A DNA stretch of 64,000 nt from positions 1 to 64,000 of the forward strand of contig JAFZUW010000046.1 of assembly GCA_017618195.1 (NCBI GenBank). Direction: 5' to 3'. This stretch comes from Lachnospiraceae bacterium (GTDB lineage Bacteria; Bacillota; Clostridia; Lachnospirales; Lachnospiraceae). Below, piece after piece: positions 1-8,047 of the stretch. Each line of letters starts with the position of its first letter. The stretch's first letter is position 1. Position numbers and translations under genes: made by a program. Below the pieces are notes generated by a model that ran no database searches, was not told the origin of the DNA, and saw only the letters and a list, made by a program, of their open reading frames with translations.

Positions 1-93
1 AATAGAAAAACCATCCGGCAGTTCTACGTTCCTATATTCATAATCGGAGCATTTCATAATTGTGTTACAGAACGGAATGGTTCTATCAAGCAT
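1..93 (-). CDS. GNAT-family acetyltransferase-like protein, 5' fragment at window edge
   Basis: Thirty-one codons starting from ATG at 93 run off the left edge, so only the N-terminus is visible. A GGAG ribosome binding site lies about 7 bases upstream (101-104). The N-terminal pattern (MLDRTIPF, later ELPDGFSI) resembles the start of GNAT N-acetyltransferases common in Clostridia, but the catalytic acetyl-CoA motif lies outside the window. Function is therefore a guess from a short N-terminus. Confidence 0.45.
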   Translation of the reverse strand, partial: MLDRTIPFCNTIMKCSDYEYRNVELPDGFSI

Positions 94-264
94 AACCAAT
101 CTCCAAATTCAAATGTGTCCCTAGCCCAACAAACCAAAATATTGCTATTTAATGTTCCAGCAGTCAACCCGACAAATGAGAATATATCGCTCCATTCATC
201 CCGACATATTTGGTTTGCTTTCTATATAGGATATCATAAAAAAAATCCCTCGTCCACAAAAAAA

Positions 265-284
265 GGAGGGCCAAAGAGCCCTCC
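265..284 (-). terminator. Intrinsic terminator after recombinase remnant
   Basis: A seven-base-pair stem (GGAGGGC 265-271 with GCCCTCC 278-284) is followed on the minus strand by a run of seven T. It lies directly downstream of the recombinase remnant stop codon at 293-295. Confidence 0.75.
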
Positions 285-292
285 CCCGCGCA

Positions 293-396
293 TTATCCGA
301 GAAACTTTTTATGCGCAATCTTCACATTTGTCTGATTCACCATCGCGTACATAAGCGTGGTGTCGATTTTCTCATGTCCGAGAAGCGTCTGACATA
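293..396 (-). pseudogene. Tyrosine recombinase (integrase) C-terminal remnant
   Basis: On the minus strand the reading frame ending at the TAA at 293-295 encodes the end of a tyrosine recombinase. It contains LLGHEKIDTTLMYAMV, which matches the conserved LLGH..I.TT..Y box carrying the last catalytic His and the nucleophilic Tyr, then a basic tail. No start codon or upstream catalytic domain is present, so this is a 3' fragment. The 5' border falls at an inverted repeat (398-430), suggesting deletion or insertion there. A proper terminator still follows. It probably marks an old mobile-element insertion next to guaA. Confidence 0.65.
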
Positions 397-397
397 G

Positions 398-430
398 TAA
401 TACCTCCTCGTATACTTGGTGGAGGTATTA
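398..430. repeat. 10-bp perfect inverted repeat at recombinase breakpoint
   Basis: TAATACCTCC (398-407) and GGAGGTATTA (421-430) are perfect inverted copies around a 13-base spacer. The repeat lies exactly where the recombinase coding remnant stops making sense. It could be the scar of an excised element or an operator; the sequence alone does not decide. Confidence 0.5.
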
Positions 431-560
431 TAACGCACAATACCAAATCTTTACTCAAAACCGTAGTACTGTTTTTCTGTAATAGCGATAATAAGCTGTC
501 TTTAAACACTTCACTCAGCTCGATTCCGCTGCGCTTCATCTCGCTGTCTGTTGTCGCCAA
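430..560 (-). pseudogene. Possible second recombinase tail remnant
   Basis: The minus-strand frame entering at about 560 reads ATTDSEMKRSGIEL. This resembles the helix that follows the catalytic Tyr in many tyrosine recombinases (YA..D.EMKR.AIE), but the Tyr itself is not preserved. The frame continues as a low-complexity tail without family match. It is most simply explained as a decayed 3' end of another integrase. The similarity is short, so confidence is low. Confidence 0.3.
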
Positions 561-572
561 GCACTGCGGAAA

Positions 573-692
573 TATCAGGAGGAAATCACTTCGTGATTAT
601 TCGCATATGAAAAAGCAGCCGGGATTGAATACAAGCATTCATCCCGGCTGCCTTTCCATATGCTAAACCGCTTCGCGGTTTTCCTCCTGATA
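573..692. repeat. Three-armed palindromic element between guaA and recombinase remnants
   Basis: A perfect 13-bp outer stem (TATCAGGAGGAAA 573-585 with its complement 680-692) encloses three arms. The outer two are AATCAC/GTGATT at 584-598 and AAACCGC/GCGGTTT at 665-681. The central long arm combines GCATATG 603-609 / CATATGC 657-663 and GCAGCCGGGAT 615-625 / ATCCCGGCTGC 641-651. On the minus strand both small arms have GAA triloops, which are unusually stable in single-stranded DNA. The central arm also works as the guaA terminator. Confidence 0.65.
611..651 (-). terminator. Intrinsic terminator of guaA
   Basis: On the minus strand the 11-bp GC-rich stem GCAGCCGGGAT / ATCCCGGCTGC (641-651 with 615-625) is followed by five T. 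It lies about 65 bases beyond the guaA stop codon and is embedded in the larger three-armed palindrome. Confidence 0.75.
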
Positions 693-714
693 ATTCCTTG
701 TGTTAGGCTCGTTA

Positions 715-2283
715 TCACTCATACTCAATCGTCCCCGGCGGTTTGCTCGTCAGGTCGTAGAATACGCGGTTTACGCCGCGGACTTCCTTGATGATGCGGG
801 TCATGACAGTGTCCAAAACCTCGTAAGGAATGCGCGCGGAATCCGCGGTCATGAAGTCGGTCGTACGTACGGCGCGAAGCGCAACCGCATAATCGTAGGT
901 ACGCTCGTCACCCATGACGCCGACGGAGCGGACATTCGTGAGCGCCGCATAATACTGGTCGGGCTTCCACGAAGCAACCTCGCCGGTCATCTTCTTATAT
1001 TCCGAAAGTGCCTTATCTACTTCCTCGCGGAATATATAATCGCTGTCCTGTACGATACGGATCTTGTCCTCGGTGATGTCACCGATGATGCGGATGCCGA
1101 GTCCCGGACCCGGGAACGGCTGACGCATAACAAGCTTCTCTGGAATTCCGAGCTCAAGTCCTGCCTTACGGACCTCGTCCTTGAAGAGATAACGGAGTGG
1201 TTCAACAATTTCCTTGAACTGCACGTAGGAAGGAAGTCCTCCGACATTGTGGTGGGACTTGATGACGGCCGATTCGCCGCCGAGACCGGATTCCACGACA
1301 TCCGGATAGATGGTGCCCTGTGCGAGGAAATCTACGGCTCCGATCTTCTTCGCCTCTTCCTCAAACACACGGATGAATTCTTCACCGATAATCTTACGCT
1401 TTGTCTCCGGATCGGTCACGCCGGCAAGCTTTACATAAAAACGGTGCTGCGCATTCACACGGACGAAATTTAAATCGAAGCTGCCGTTCTTACCGAATAC
1501 GGCTTCTACCTCGTCGCCCTCGTTCTTACGGAGCAAACCGTGGTCGACAAATACGCAGGTCAGCTGCTTTCCGATGGCACGGGCAAGAAGTCCTGCTGCC
1601 ACCGAACTGTCAACGCCGCCCGACAGTCCGAGAAGCACACGGCCGTTGCCGATCGTCTCGCGGAGTTCGCCGATCGTCTTCTCGACAAAGGCGTCCATCC
1701 GCCACGAACCGTCGCATCCGCAGATACCGCGGACAAAGTTATAAATCATCTTCGTTCCTTCCGGCGTGTGAAGCACTTCGGGATGGAACTGAATGCCGAA
1801 AAGATTTCTCGAAAGATCCTGGCAGGCAGCCACCGGGCAATCCTTCGAATGTGCAATGGAAGTAAAGCCGGACGCCATTCTACTAATGTAGTCAAAATGG
1901 CTCATCCAGCATACGGTCTGCTTCGGAACGTCCTTGAAAAGCGGAGAAGCCGGATTGGTTTCGATTTCCGTCCGGCCGTATTCCTGAACCGCCGCGCGTT
2001 CGACTTTGCCGCCGAGTACGTGCTGCATCAGCTGTGCGCCGTAGCACAGTCCGAGTACCGGAATACCGAGTTCGAACAGTTCCTTCGAAAAGGTCGGAGC
2101 ACCGGGCTCGTAGCAGCTGTTCGGTCCGCCGGTAAGAATGATGCCCTTCAGGTTCATCGCCTTGATGGCCTCAATATCGGTCCGGTAGGAAGCAATTTCG
2201 CAGTATACGTTGCATTCACGCACGCGTCTTGCAACGAGCTGGTTGTACTGCCCGCCGAAATCCAGAACAAGAATCTTGTCCAT
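715..2283 (-). CDS. guaA: GMP synthase (glutamine-hydrolysing)
   Basis: Converts XMP to GMP using ATP and ammonia released from glutamine, the last step of GMP synthesis, in the cytosol. The 522-residue length is normal. The N-terminal class I glutamine amidotransferase domain has the nucleophile Cys in GLCYGAQ (Cys80) and the His/Glu of FHPEV (about 167-169). The ATP pyrophosphatase domain has the P-loop SGGVDSS (221-227), and the C-terminus ends PPGTIEYE as in the family. The ATG has an AAAGGA site 7-9 bases upstream. It is the last of the purA-purC-purB-guaA series, but a structured 200-base gap separates it from purB. The 3' end adjoins integrase remnants; guaA 3' ends are known integration sites. 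Confidence 0.97.
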   Translation of the reverse strand: MDKILVLDFGGQYNQLVARRVRECNVYCEIASYRTDIEAIKAMNLKGIILTGGPNSCYEPGAPTFSKELFELGIPVLGLCYGAQLMQHVLGGKVERAAVQEYGRTEIETNPASPLFKDVPKQTVCWMSHFDYISRMASGFTSIAHSKDCPVAACQDLSRNLFGIQFHPEVLHTPEGTKMIYNFVRGICGCDGSWRMDAFVEKTIGELRETIGNGRVLLGLSGGVDSSVAAGLLARAIGKQLTCVFVDHGLLRKNEGDEVEAVFGKNGSFDLNFVRVNAQHRFYVKLAGVTDPETKRKIIGEEFIRVFEEEAKKIGAVDFLAQGTIYPDVVESGLGGESAVIKSHHNVGGLPSYVQFKEIVEPLRYLFKDEVRKAGLELGIPEKLVMRQPFPGPGLGIRIIGDITEDKIRIVQDSDYIFREEVDKALSEYKKMTGEVASWKPDQYYAALTNVRSVGVMGDERTYDYAVALRAVRTTDFMTADSARIPYEVLDTVMTRIIKEVRGVNRVFYDLTSKPPGTIEYE

Positions 2284-2309
2284 ATGTATGTCCTTTCATT
2301 AGTGATGTA

Positions 2310-2471
2310 GTGAACCGATATTCGCAAAAAAGCAACTTTGAACAAAACACAAGGCTGTTGCTTTTTTGCTCATGTGGGCGGTGACTGTCATCACCGCCCT
2401 GCGAGAGCGATGCATTTGACATTTGAAAGCAAGCTTTCATGTCAAATGACCTCGCTCACGCTTCGGTTCAC
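2310..2471. repeat. Multi-hairpin element in the guaA 5' leader
   Basis: An outer stem GTGAACCGA (2310-2318) / TCGGTTCAC (2463-2471) encloses three well-formed hairpins. Arm A is 13 bp (2324-2336 with 2357-2369). Arm B is GGGCGGTGA / TCACCGCCC (2376-2384 with 2391-2399). Arm C is long: GCGAG / CTCGC closing CATTTGACAT..GAAAGC with its complement up to 2455. On the minus strand arm A resembles a terminator (stem containing GTTGC followed by T6). The element fills nearly all the purB-guaA gap. It could be a purB terminator plus repeat, or a guaA leader structure. Confidence 0.6.
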
Positions 2472-2485
2472 CACAGTAACTCTTT

Positions 2486-3940
2486 TTACACGTTTATCTG
2501 CGCGGTAATGCCGAGACAGTCTTTATTTGCCTCAAGGATCGGGGCAACGATGTTCGCGAGGAACGCTTCGGTCTGCTCCGCGGAACGGCCGACATAGTTG
2601 GCCGGTACCATGTAGCTCTCAAGCTCTTCTCTCGTTACGTCAAATACTTCGTCCTCCGCGATCAGGTCAAGCAGATTGTTCTCGAGGCCCTTCTGCTTTA
2701 CGGTAGCGCCTGCTTCCATCGAAAGCTTGCGGATCTCTTCGTGAAGTTCCTGCCGGTTTCCGCCCTTCTTCACGGCGTCCATCATGATATTTTCCGTAGC
2801 CATGAAAGGAAGCTCGCTTCTGAGACGCTTCTCGATAACCTTCTCATTCACAACAAGGCCGTCCGAAACGTTGAGGCACAGATCGAGGATACCGTCGATT
2901 GCGAGGAATCCTTCGGAAATTGCCACACGCTTGTTGGCGGAGTCGTCGAGCGTTCTCTCAAACCACTGTGTCGCGGACGTGATTGCCGGATTGAGTGCGT
3001 CAATGATGACATAACGGGACAGCGAAGCGATACGCTCGGAACGCATCGGATTACGCTTATAAGCCATAGCCGAGGAACCGATCTGGTTCTTCTCGAAAGG
3101 CTCTTCCACTTCCTTCAGATGCTGCAGCAGACGGATGTCGTTGCTCATCTTATGAGCGCTTGCGGCGATGCCTGCAACAACGTTCATTACTCTCGTATCA
3201 ACCTTACGGGAATAGGTCTGGCCGGATACCGGATAGCATCCGTCGAAGCCCATCTTCGCAGCGATCATCGGATCAAGGCGGTCAAGCTTCTCCTGATCGT
3301 TGTTGAACAGTTCCTTGAAGGAAGCCTGCGTACCGGTCGTACCTTTGCAGCCTAAGAGTTTCAGCGTGGAGATTACATAGTCAACATCCGCAAGGTCCAT
3401 GCAGAACTCCTGAATCCAGAGCGTCGCTCTTTTACCGACCGTGGTCGGCTGTGCGGGCTGGAAGTGGGTAAATGCGAGCGTCGGAAGGCTCTTATATTTG
3501 TCTGCGAAAGCGGACAGCTTGGCGATTACGTTCACAAGCTTGCTGCGTACGAGCTTCAGCGCGTCACGCATAACGATGATGTCGGTGTTATCGCCGACAT
3601 AGCAGCTCGTAGCGCCGAGGTGGATAATACCTGCGGCTTTCGGGCACTTGAGACCGTATGTGTATACGTGGCTCATAACGTCGTGGCGAACAAGCTTCTC
3701 ACGCTCCTTCGCAACCGCGTAATCGATATCGTTGACGTGCGCCTTCATCTCATCGATCATTTCCTGTGTGATGACGGGCTTTCCGTCCTGGGAAAGGCCG
3801 AGTTCCATCTCGGTCTCCGCAAGGGCAATCCAAAGCTTTCTCCAAGTGGAGAATTTCTTGTCCTGACTGAAAATGTACTGCATCTCCGCGGAAGCATACC
3901 GTTCCGAGAAGGGGCTTGTGTATCTGCTTGTATCGCTCAT
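2486..3940 (-). CDS. purB: Adenylosuccinate lyase
   Basis: Cleaves SAICAR to AICAR and adenylosuccinate to AMP, releasing fumarate each time, so it serves both the shared purine pathway and the AMP branch. The 484-residue protein is the longer PurB type. It has TSCYVGDN (about 111-118), THFQPAQPTT (158-167) and the fumarase/aspartase superfamily signature SSAMAYKRNP (289-298) with the flexible catalytic loop. An AGGAG site lies about 7 bases before the ATG. purC lies upstream but a terminator (3981-4017) separates them, so purB probably has some independent transcription. Confidence 0.96.
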   Translation of the reverse strand: MSDTSRYTSPFSERYASAEMQYIFSQDKKFSTWRKLWIALAETEMELGLSQDGKPVITQEMIDEMKAHVNDIDYAVAKEREKLVRHDVMSHVYTYGLKCPKAAGIIHLGATSCYVGDNTDIIVMRDALKLVRSKLVNVIAKLSAFADKYKSLPTLAFTHFQPAQPTTVGKRATLWIQEFCMDLADVDYVISTLKLLGCKGTTGTQASFKELFNNDQEKLDRLDPMIAAKMGFDGCYPVSGQTYSRKVDTRVMNVVAGIAASAHKMSNDIRLLQHLKEVEEPFEKNQIGSSAMAYKRNPMRSERIASLSRYVIIDALNPAITSATQWFERTLDDSANKRVAISEGFLAIDGILDLCLNVSDGLVVNEKVIEKRLRSELPFMATENIMMDAVKKGGNRQELHEEIRKLSMEAGATVKQKGLENNLLDLIAEDEVFDVTREELESYMVPANYVGRSAEQTEAFLANIVAPILEANKDCLGITAQINV

Positions 3941-3980
3941 AGTCTGTCTCCTGTCTTCTTGTCGTCTCCGAAAATAACAA

Positions 3981-4017
3981 AACCATGAGACCCCGGTATT
4001 GTCGAGCTCTCATGGTT
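3981..4017 (-). terminator. Intrinsic terminator after purC
   Basis: A perfect 10-bp stem AACCATGAGA (3981-3990) / TCTCATGGTT (4008-4017) is followed on the minus strand by a T-rich tail (TTTTGTTATTTT). It sits between purC and purB. Confidence 0.8.
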
Positions 4018-4025
4018 AGTTGTGT

Positions 4026-4898
4026 TTAGATCAGTTTCTTTCCGGTCAGTTTCTCATAACCTTCCAGATAGATTGCGATGGTCTTGTCAACCACTTCCTG
4101 CGGAAGCGTCCAGTCGTCATGCGGGTTGGCTTTGAGCCAGTCGCGTGCGAACTGCTTGTCGTAAGAAGGCTCCGCATGGCCTACTTCGTAGCTGTCAAGA
4201 GGCCAGAAACGCGAGGAATCGGGGGTCAGCATTTCGTCGCCGACAATGATCTCTCCGTTCTCATCAAGACCGAACTCAAACTTCGTATCGGCAATGATGA
4301 TGCCCTTCGTAAGAGCGTAATCCGCGCACTTCTTGTAAATGGCAATCGTGTAGTCGCGAAGCTTGGTCGCATACTCTTCGCCTTTGCCGGGGAAGCGCTT
4401 CTCAAGATATTCAATGGACTGCTCAAATGAGATGTTCTCATCGTGGTCACCGATCTCGGCCTTCGTGGAAGGCGTGTAGATGGGCTCAGGCAGCTTCTCG
4501 GACTCCTTCAGTCCCTCGGGAAGCTTAATGCCGCATACGGTTCCGTTCTCCTGATAGCTCTTCCAGCCGGAACCGGTAATATATCCGCGGACGATGCACT
4601 CCACCGGAAGCATCTCCAGTTTCTTTACAAGCATGCTGTTGCCTTTGAACTTATCCTGACGGAAGAACTCCGGCATATCCTCGGTATCTACCGAGATCAT
4701 GTGGTTCTTAACGATATCCTTCGTGTAATCGAACCAGAACTTGGACATCTGGGTAAGCACGGTACCCTTCTTCGTTACGATGTTGTTCAGGATCACGTCA
4801 AAGCAGCTGATGCGGTCCGTTGCAACCAGTATCATGTTCTCGCCGACATCGTAGATTTCTCTTACTTTGCCTTCTTTTACGGGAAAATACTCTTTCAT
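4026..4898 (-). CDS. purC: Phosphoribosylaminoimidazole-succinocarboxamide synthase (SAICAR synthetase)
   Basis: Joins CAIR and aspartate with ATP to give SAICAR in de novo purine synthesis; its product is the substrate of the neighbouring purB. This is the longer (about 290-residue) form. The signature RGYITGSGWKSYQ is at about 104-116, and the nucleotide-binding N-terminus (EGKVREIYDVGE) is intact. I chose ATG at 4898 because an AAAGGAG site lies 8 bases before it; an in-frame TTG 18 bases further upstream would consume that site. It starts 36 bases after the purA stop, so the two genes are likely one transcript. Confidence 0.95.
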   Translation of the reverse strand: MKEYFPVKEGKVREIYDVGENMILVATDRISCFDVILNNIVTKKGTVLTQMSKFWFDYTKDIVKNHMISVDTEDMPEFFRQDKFKGNSMLVKKLEMLPVECIVRGYITGSGWKSYQENGTVCGIKLPEGLKESEKLPEPIYTPSTKAEIGDHDENISFEQSIEYLEKRFPGKGEEYATKLRDYTIAIYKKCADYALTKGIIIADTKFEFGLDENGEIIVGDEMLTPDSSRFWPLDSYEVGHAEPSYDKQFARDWLKANPHDDWTLPQEVVDKTIAIYLEGYEKLTGKKLI

Positions 4899-4934
4899 TT
4901 CTGTCTCCTTTATCAATCGCCCCGCCGGAGCGTA

Positions 4935-6212
4935 TTAGAATCTTTCAATGTAGGCGTCACGCTCAGGTCCTACCGATACGTAGCGGATACGGCAGCCGAT
5001 CTGCTTCTCAACGTATTCCACATACTTGCGGGCGTTCTCGGGAAGGTCTTCCCAACGGCGTACGCCGCTGATATCGCACTGCCAGCCCGGCAGATACTCG
5101 ATAACCGGCTTGCAGTCATTGAGTGCGGTCGGGAACGGAAAATCATCGGTGATCTCGCCGTTCAGTTCATAGTGCGAGCAAACCGGGATCTGCTCCATGT
5201 AGCTTAATACGTCCATCTTCGTAAGAGCGATATCGGTAGCGCCCTGGCACTCTACACCGTAGCGGGTTGCCACGATATCAATCGGTCCTACTCTTCTCGG
5301 ACGGCCGGTCTTAGCGCCGTACTCGTTGCCTGCCTCGCGAAGCTTGTCAGCCTCCTCGCCGAACCATTCGCAAACGAACGGGCCTTCGCCGACGCAGGTG
5401 GAATATGCCTTTACAACGCCGACAACCTGGTCAACCTTCGCGGACGGAAGTCCGGAGCCGACCGGTGCATAAGCGGCGATCGCATTCGAAGAAGTGGTGT
5501 ACGGATAGATACCGTAATCGAGATCGCGAAGGGAACCGAGCTGAGCCTCGAACAGAATGCTCTTGCCTTCCTTTACCGCGTTCTTCAGCATCTTGCCGGT
5601 ATCACAGATGAACGGCTTGAACTTCTCTGCGTAATCTTCAACCCATGCAAGCAGGTCCTCATAACGAACCGCTTCCGCGCCGTAAACGCCGGTAAGCGTC
5701 AGGTTCTTCCAGGTAAGAAGATCCTGCAGGTGCTCCTTCAGGCGCTCGGGATAGAACAGCTCGCCGGCAAGGATCGTCTTCTTTTGGAATTTGTCCGAAT
5801 AAAACGGAGCGATACCCTGCTTCGTGGAACCGTACTTTTTATCTGCAAGACGGGCTTCTTCAAGACCGTCCAGTAATCTGTGCCAAGGAAGAAGAAGCGA
5901 CGCACGATCGCTGATCCGAAGGTTGTCCGGTGTGAGCGACACACCCTGACCGATAACGGTCTGCATCTCGGAATACAGATTCTCGAGATCAAGAGCCACG
6001 CCGTTTCCGAGAATGTTCATAACACCCTTACGGAAAATTCCGGACGGAAGCAGATGAAGTGCAAACTTTCCGTACTCGTTGACTACGGTATGTCCGGCAT
6101 TGCCGCCGCCCTGATAGCGGATTACATAGTCGAAACGTTCCGTCAGCAGATCAACCATACGGCCTTTTCCTTCGTCGCCCCAGTTGATTCCTACAATCGC
6201 GCAATTACTCAT
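4935..6212 (-). CDS. purA: Adenylosuccinate synthetase
   Basis: GTP-dependent condensation of IMP with aspartate to adenylosuccinate, the first AMP-branch step. The protein has 425 residues. The N-terminal GTP-binding loop is WGDEGKG (11-17), and GGGNAGHT (35-42) carries the catalytic His. The switch and IMP regions (STKQGIAPFYSDK, QLGSLRDLDYG, TGRPRRVG) are recognisable. The start has a GGGAGAGG site 9 bases upstream. It is first in the run purA-purC-purB-guaA, so this locus covers both AMP and GMP branches after IMP but lacks guaB and the early pur genes. Confidence 0.96.
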   Translation of the reverse strand: MSNCAIVGINWGDEGKGRMVDLLTERFDYVIRYQGGGNAGHTVVNEYGKFALHLLPSGIFRKGVMNILGNGVALDLENLYSEMQTVIGQGVSLTPDNLRISDRASLLLPWHRLLDGLEEARLADKKYGSTKQGIAPFYSDKFQKKTILAGELFYPERLKEHLQDLLTWKNLTLTGVYGAEAVRYEDLLAWVEDYAEKFKPFICDTGKMLKNAVKEGKSILFEAQLGSLRDLDYGIYPYTTSSNAIAAYAPVGSGLPSAKVDQVVGVVKAYSTCVGEGPFVCEWFGEEADKLREAGNEYGAKTGRPRRVGPIDIVATRYGVECQGATDIALTKMDVLSYMEQIPVCSHYELNGEITDDFPFPTALNDCKPVIEYLPGWQCDISGVRRWEDLPENARKYVEYVEKQIGCRIRYVSVGPERDAYIERF

Positions 6213-6253
6213 AATTTTATGCCTCTCCCTAGTAGTAAGAATAGTTACCCAAC

Positions 6254-6270
6254 ATAGTATAATATACTAT
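6254..6270. promoter_or_regulatory. Palindrome in the purA promoter region
   Basis: ATAGTATA-A-TATACTAT is a perfect 17-base palindrome about 42 bases upstream of purA. It lies in an A+T-rich stretch that should hold the purA promoter (TATACT/TATATT-like -10 candidates). It could be an operator, or simply overlapping -10-like sequence. Confidence 0.4.
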
Positions 6271-6376
6271 ATAACCGCAACGGAATACAACACAAAAAAT
6301 AGGTTTCGGACTGCTTTTTTTCGGCAAAATGACAGTTTCGGGCTTTTCCCTCTCCGATTCGCTTTCCTTCCGCCTG

Positions 6377-6410
6377 AAAAAACAGCGGACGGTATGAAAA
6401 CCGCCCGCTT
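6377..6410 (-). terminator. Intrinsic terminator after zinc-ribbon membrane gene
   Basis: The stem AGCGG-A-CGGT / ACCG-C-CCGCT (6384-6409, one mismatch) is followed on the minus strand by a run of T after one G. It lies about 65 bases past the stop codon at 6475. Apart from this hairpin and the purA promoter region, the 6213-6474 gap contains nothing I recognise. Confidence 0.65.
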
Positions 6411-6474
6411 TGTAACCTTATATTCTGTTGCTTTCAACGGCAAATGTTACGCTTACGCCTGCCGTACCTCACCG

Positions 6475-7272
6475 TTATTCCGCTTTCTTGCTCGCACGGA
6501 TAAAGGAATCCTTGCTCCTTTTGAAGTAAAGGATCAGCCACACGCTCGGAATCATCATGATTATCTGGAGAATAGCCGTCCATTTGGAAACAGTCTGCAG
6601 CCTCTCAACCGCCTGGTAAGGCATCTCGGACTCCGAACCCACTGCGACAAGAAGGATAATCGTTGTCACAAGGGAAGCCGCATAAAATGCTGCCTGTATT
6701 TTAAAGAAAGCTGCCCATTTGCCGCTCAGTTCCGGGAACGCGCGGCACAGCTCCGACATGCCGTGACACAGTTTATAATAATATACGATCTGAAGGATCA
6801 GCTCTGCAATTGCGAAAATACCGATGAACTCGGAAAGAACGGATGAAATAATGAAGAATATAAACACTTTATAAGCATCCGTCAGCAGATTCTCGTATTC
6901 CGAAAGCCTCTTCAGCGCGATCCACTGTGCCCCCAGAGCGAACAGACCGATCAGTGCGGCACCGATGGTCATAAAGGAAACCACTTCCCCCTGCTCTCCC
7001 GTTTTCGCAATCACGAACAGTAAAACAGTGGTGATTGCGGATACCACGAGACTGGCGATCAATGCGGTGATCATCAGTCCGATATGCTCCGCAACCGTCA
7101 TCGGCGTCATCATCGCACGGCTCAGGTTCGGATCCTTTTCCAACGCGGAATACATGGCCTTGATCGGATTCTCCCGTGCTCCGACCGTGGAAACCGAAGG
7201 AAATCTCGTTCCGCATTCCATGCACATCTTGCTGCCGTCCGGGTTCTCTGCCCCGCAGAATCTACATTTCAT
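6475..7272 (-). CDS. Zinc-ribbon membrane protein of unknown function
   Basis: 265 residues. The N-terminus is a short zinc ribbon with two Cys-x2-Cys knuckles (Cys3/Cys6 and Cys17/Cys20), followed by a polar linker. About six hydrophobic segments follow, so it is an integral membrane protein with the ribbon probably cytosolic. A central segment (GMSELCRAFPELSGKW) recurs nearly unchanged in the gene just upstream (7277-7957), so the two are tandem paralogues. The genes are only 4 bases apart, with a GGAGGAG site before this ATG. Specific function is not recognised. Confidence 0.8.
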   Translation of the reverse strand: MKCRFCGAENPDGSKMCMECGTRFPSVSTVGARENPIKAMYSALEKDPNLSRAMMTPMTVAEHIGLMITALIASLVVSAITTVLLFVIAKTGEQGEVVSFMTIGAALIGLFALGAQWIALKRLSEYENLLTDAYKVFIFFIISSVLSEFIGIFAIAELILQIVYYYKLCHGMSELCRAFPELSGKWAAFFKIQAAFYAASLVTTIILLVAVGSESEMPYQAVERLQTVSKWTAILQIIMMIPSVWLILYFKRSKDSFIRASKKAE

Positions 7273-7276
7273 AGTT

Positions 7277-7957
7277 CTACTCCTCCGTTTTTATTGATTC
7301 TTTATCCAATGCAGAACCGGCAAATGCCTTCCTGCTCTTGCTCAGATATACCGCATACCAGACTGCCGGTACGAGTTTTGCAAGCATAAACATCAGATCG
7401 GCAAGAAGCAAAAGAACGATAACGATATAGAACGGATGGGTCGATGCACTGTCACTGTCGGTGCCGTCAAAGAAAACAAACCGGTAGACCAGAAACGCCA
7501 GCAAGGATACCGCCGCCAGGCTTATGAACATCACAAGAAACAGCTTCTCCCACTTCTTCGAGAGTTCCGGAAAAGGAGTACAGAGTCTGGACATTCCGCT
7601 GAAAACGAAATAATAGTATATCAACAGGATGATGCTGAAGAAGTAGTAGGTATAAAGACGGCTTGACAAAAATACGACTGCGGCTGCGGACACGATCAGG
7701 AGCGCATAAAATACCAGCGCGGTCGTCAGTGAAGCCTCTTCTCTTCTGAGCTGCAGAAGGGCCGCGAACATTACCGCCATCATTCCGATCGTAACGACAC
7801 CGGTGATCAGAGGAAGCAGGTCGGACTGTACGTCCGCATACTTCAGCACCCCGAGGATCACATCGGCCAATGTCTGAATAATAAGAACCCATAACAGCAC
7901 GTTCAGCTGCTTTGCAACATTCTCATTGTAACCGGTTTTACCGCCGTCTTGCTCCAT
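7277..7957 (-). CDS. Multi-pass membrane protein, paralogue of the zinc-ribbon neighbour
   Basis: 226 residues with about five to six hydrophobic segments and no zinc ribbon. It shares GMSRLCTPFPELSKKWEKLF with the downstream gene, showing duplication with gain or loss of the ribbon. The start ATG follows GGGAGG by about 6 bases. It is first of a two-gene operon with 6475-7272. Function unknown; a duplicated membrane sensor or stress protein is one possibility, but nothing in the sequence shows this. Confidence 0.8.
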   Translation of the reverse strand: MEQDGGKTGYNENVAKQLNVLLWVLIIQTLADVILGVLKYADVQSDLLPLITGVVTIGMMAVMFAALLQLRREEASLTTALVFYALLIVSAAAVVFLSSRLYTYYFFSIILLIYYYFVFSGMSRLCTPFPELSKKWEKLFLVMFISLAAVSLLAFLVYRFVFFDGTDSDSASTHPFYIVIVLLLLADLMFMLAKLVPAVWYAVYLSKSRKAFAGSALDKESIKTEE

Positions 7958-8047
7958 ATACTTACCTCCCTTCGCGCCGATCCGGCGGGTCCTCTCCCGC
8001 CTTTTATAAGCCCGCTGCGGTTTTCAAGCATGCCGCACGGGACAAGG

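Noticed and set aside
115..354. Plus-strand ORF near the left edge
   Set aside because: It has no ribosome site or recognisable protein, and it crosses the terminator and the recombinase remnant coded on the other strand.
700..1865. Long plus-strand ORFs opposite guaA and other genes
   Set aside because: Shadows of strongly supported minus-strand genes; GC-rich codon use creates open antisense frames throughout the window.
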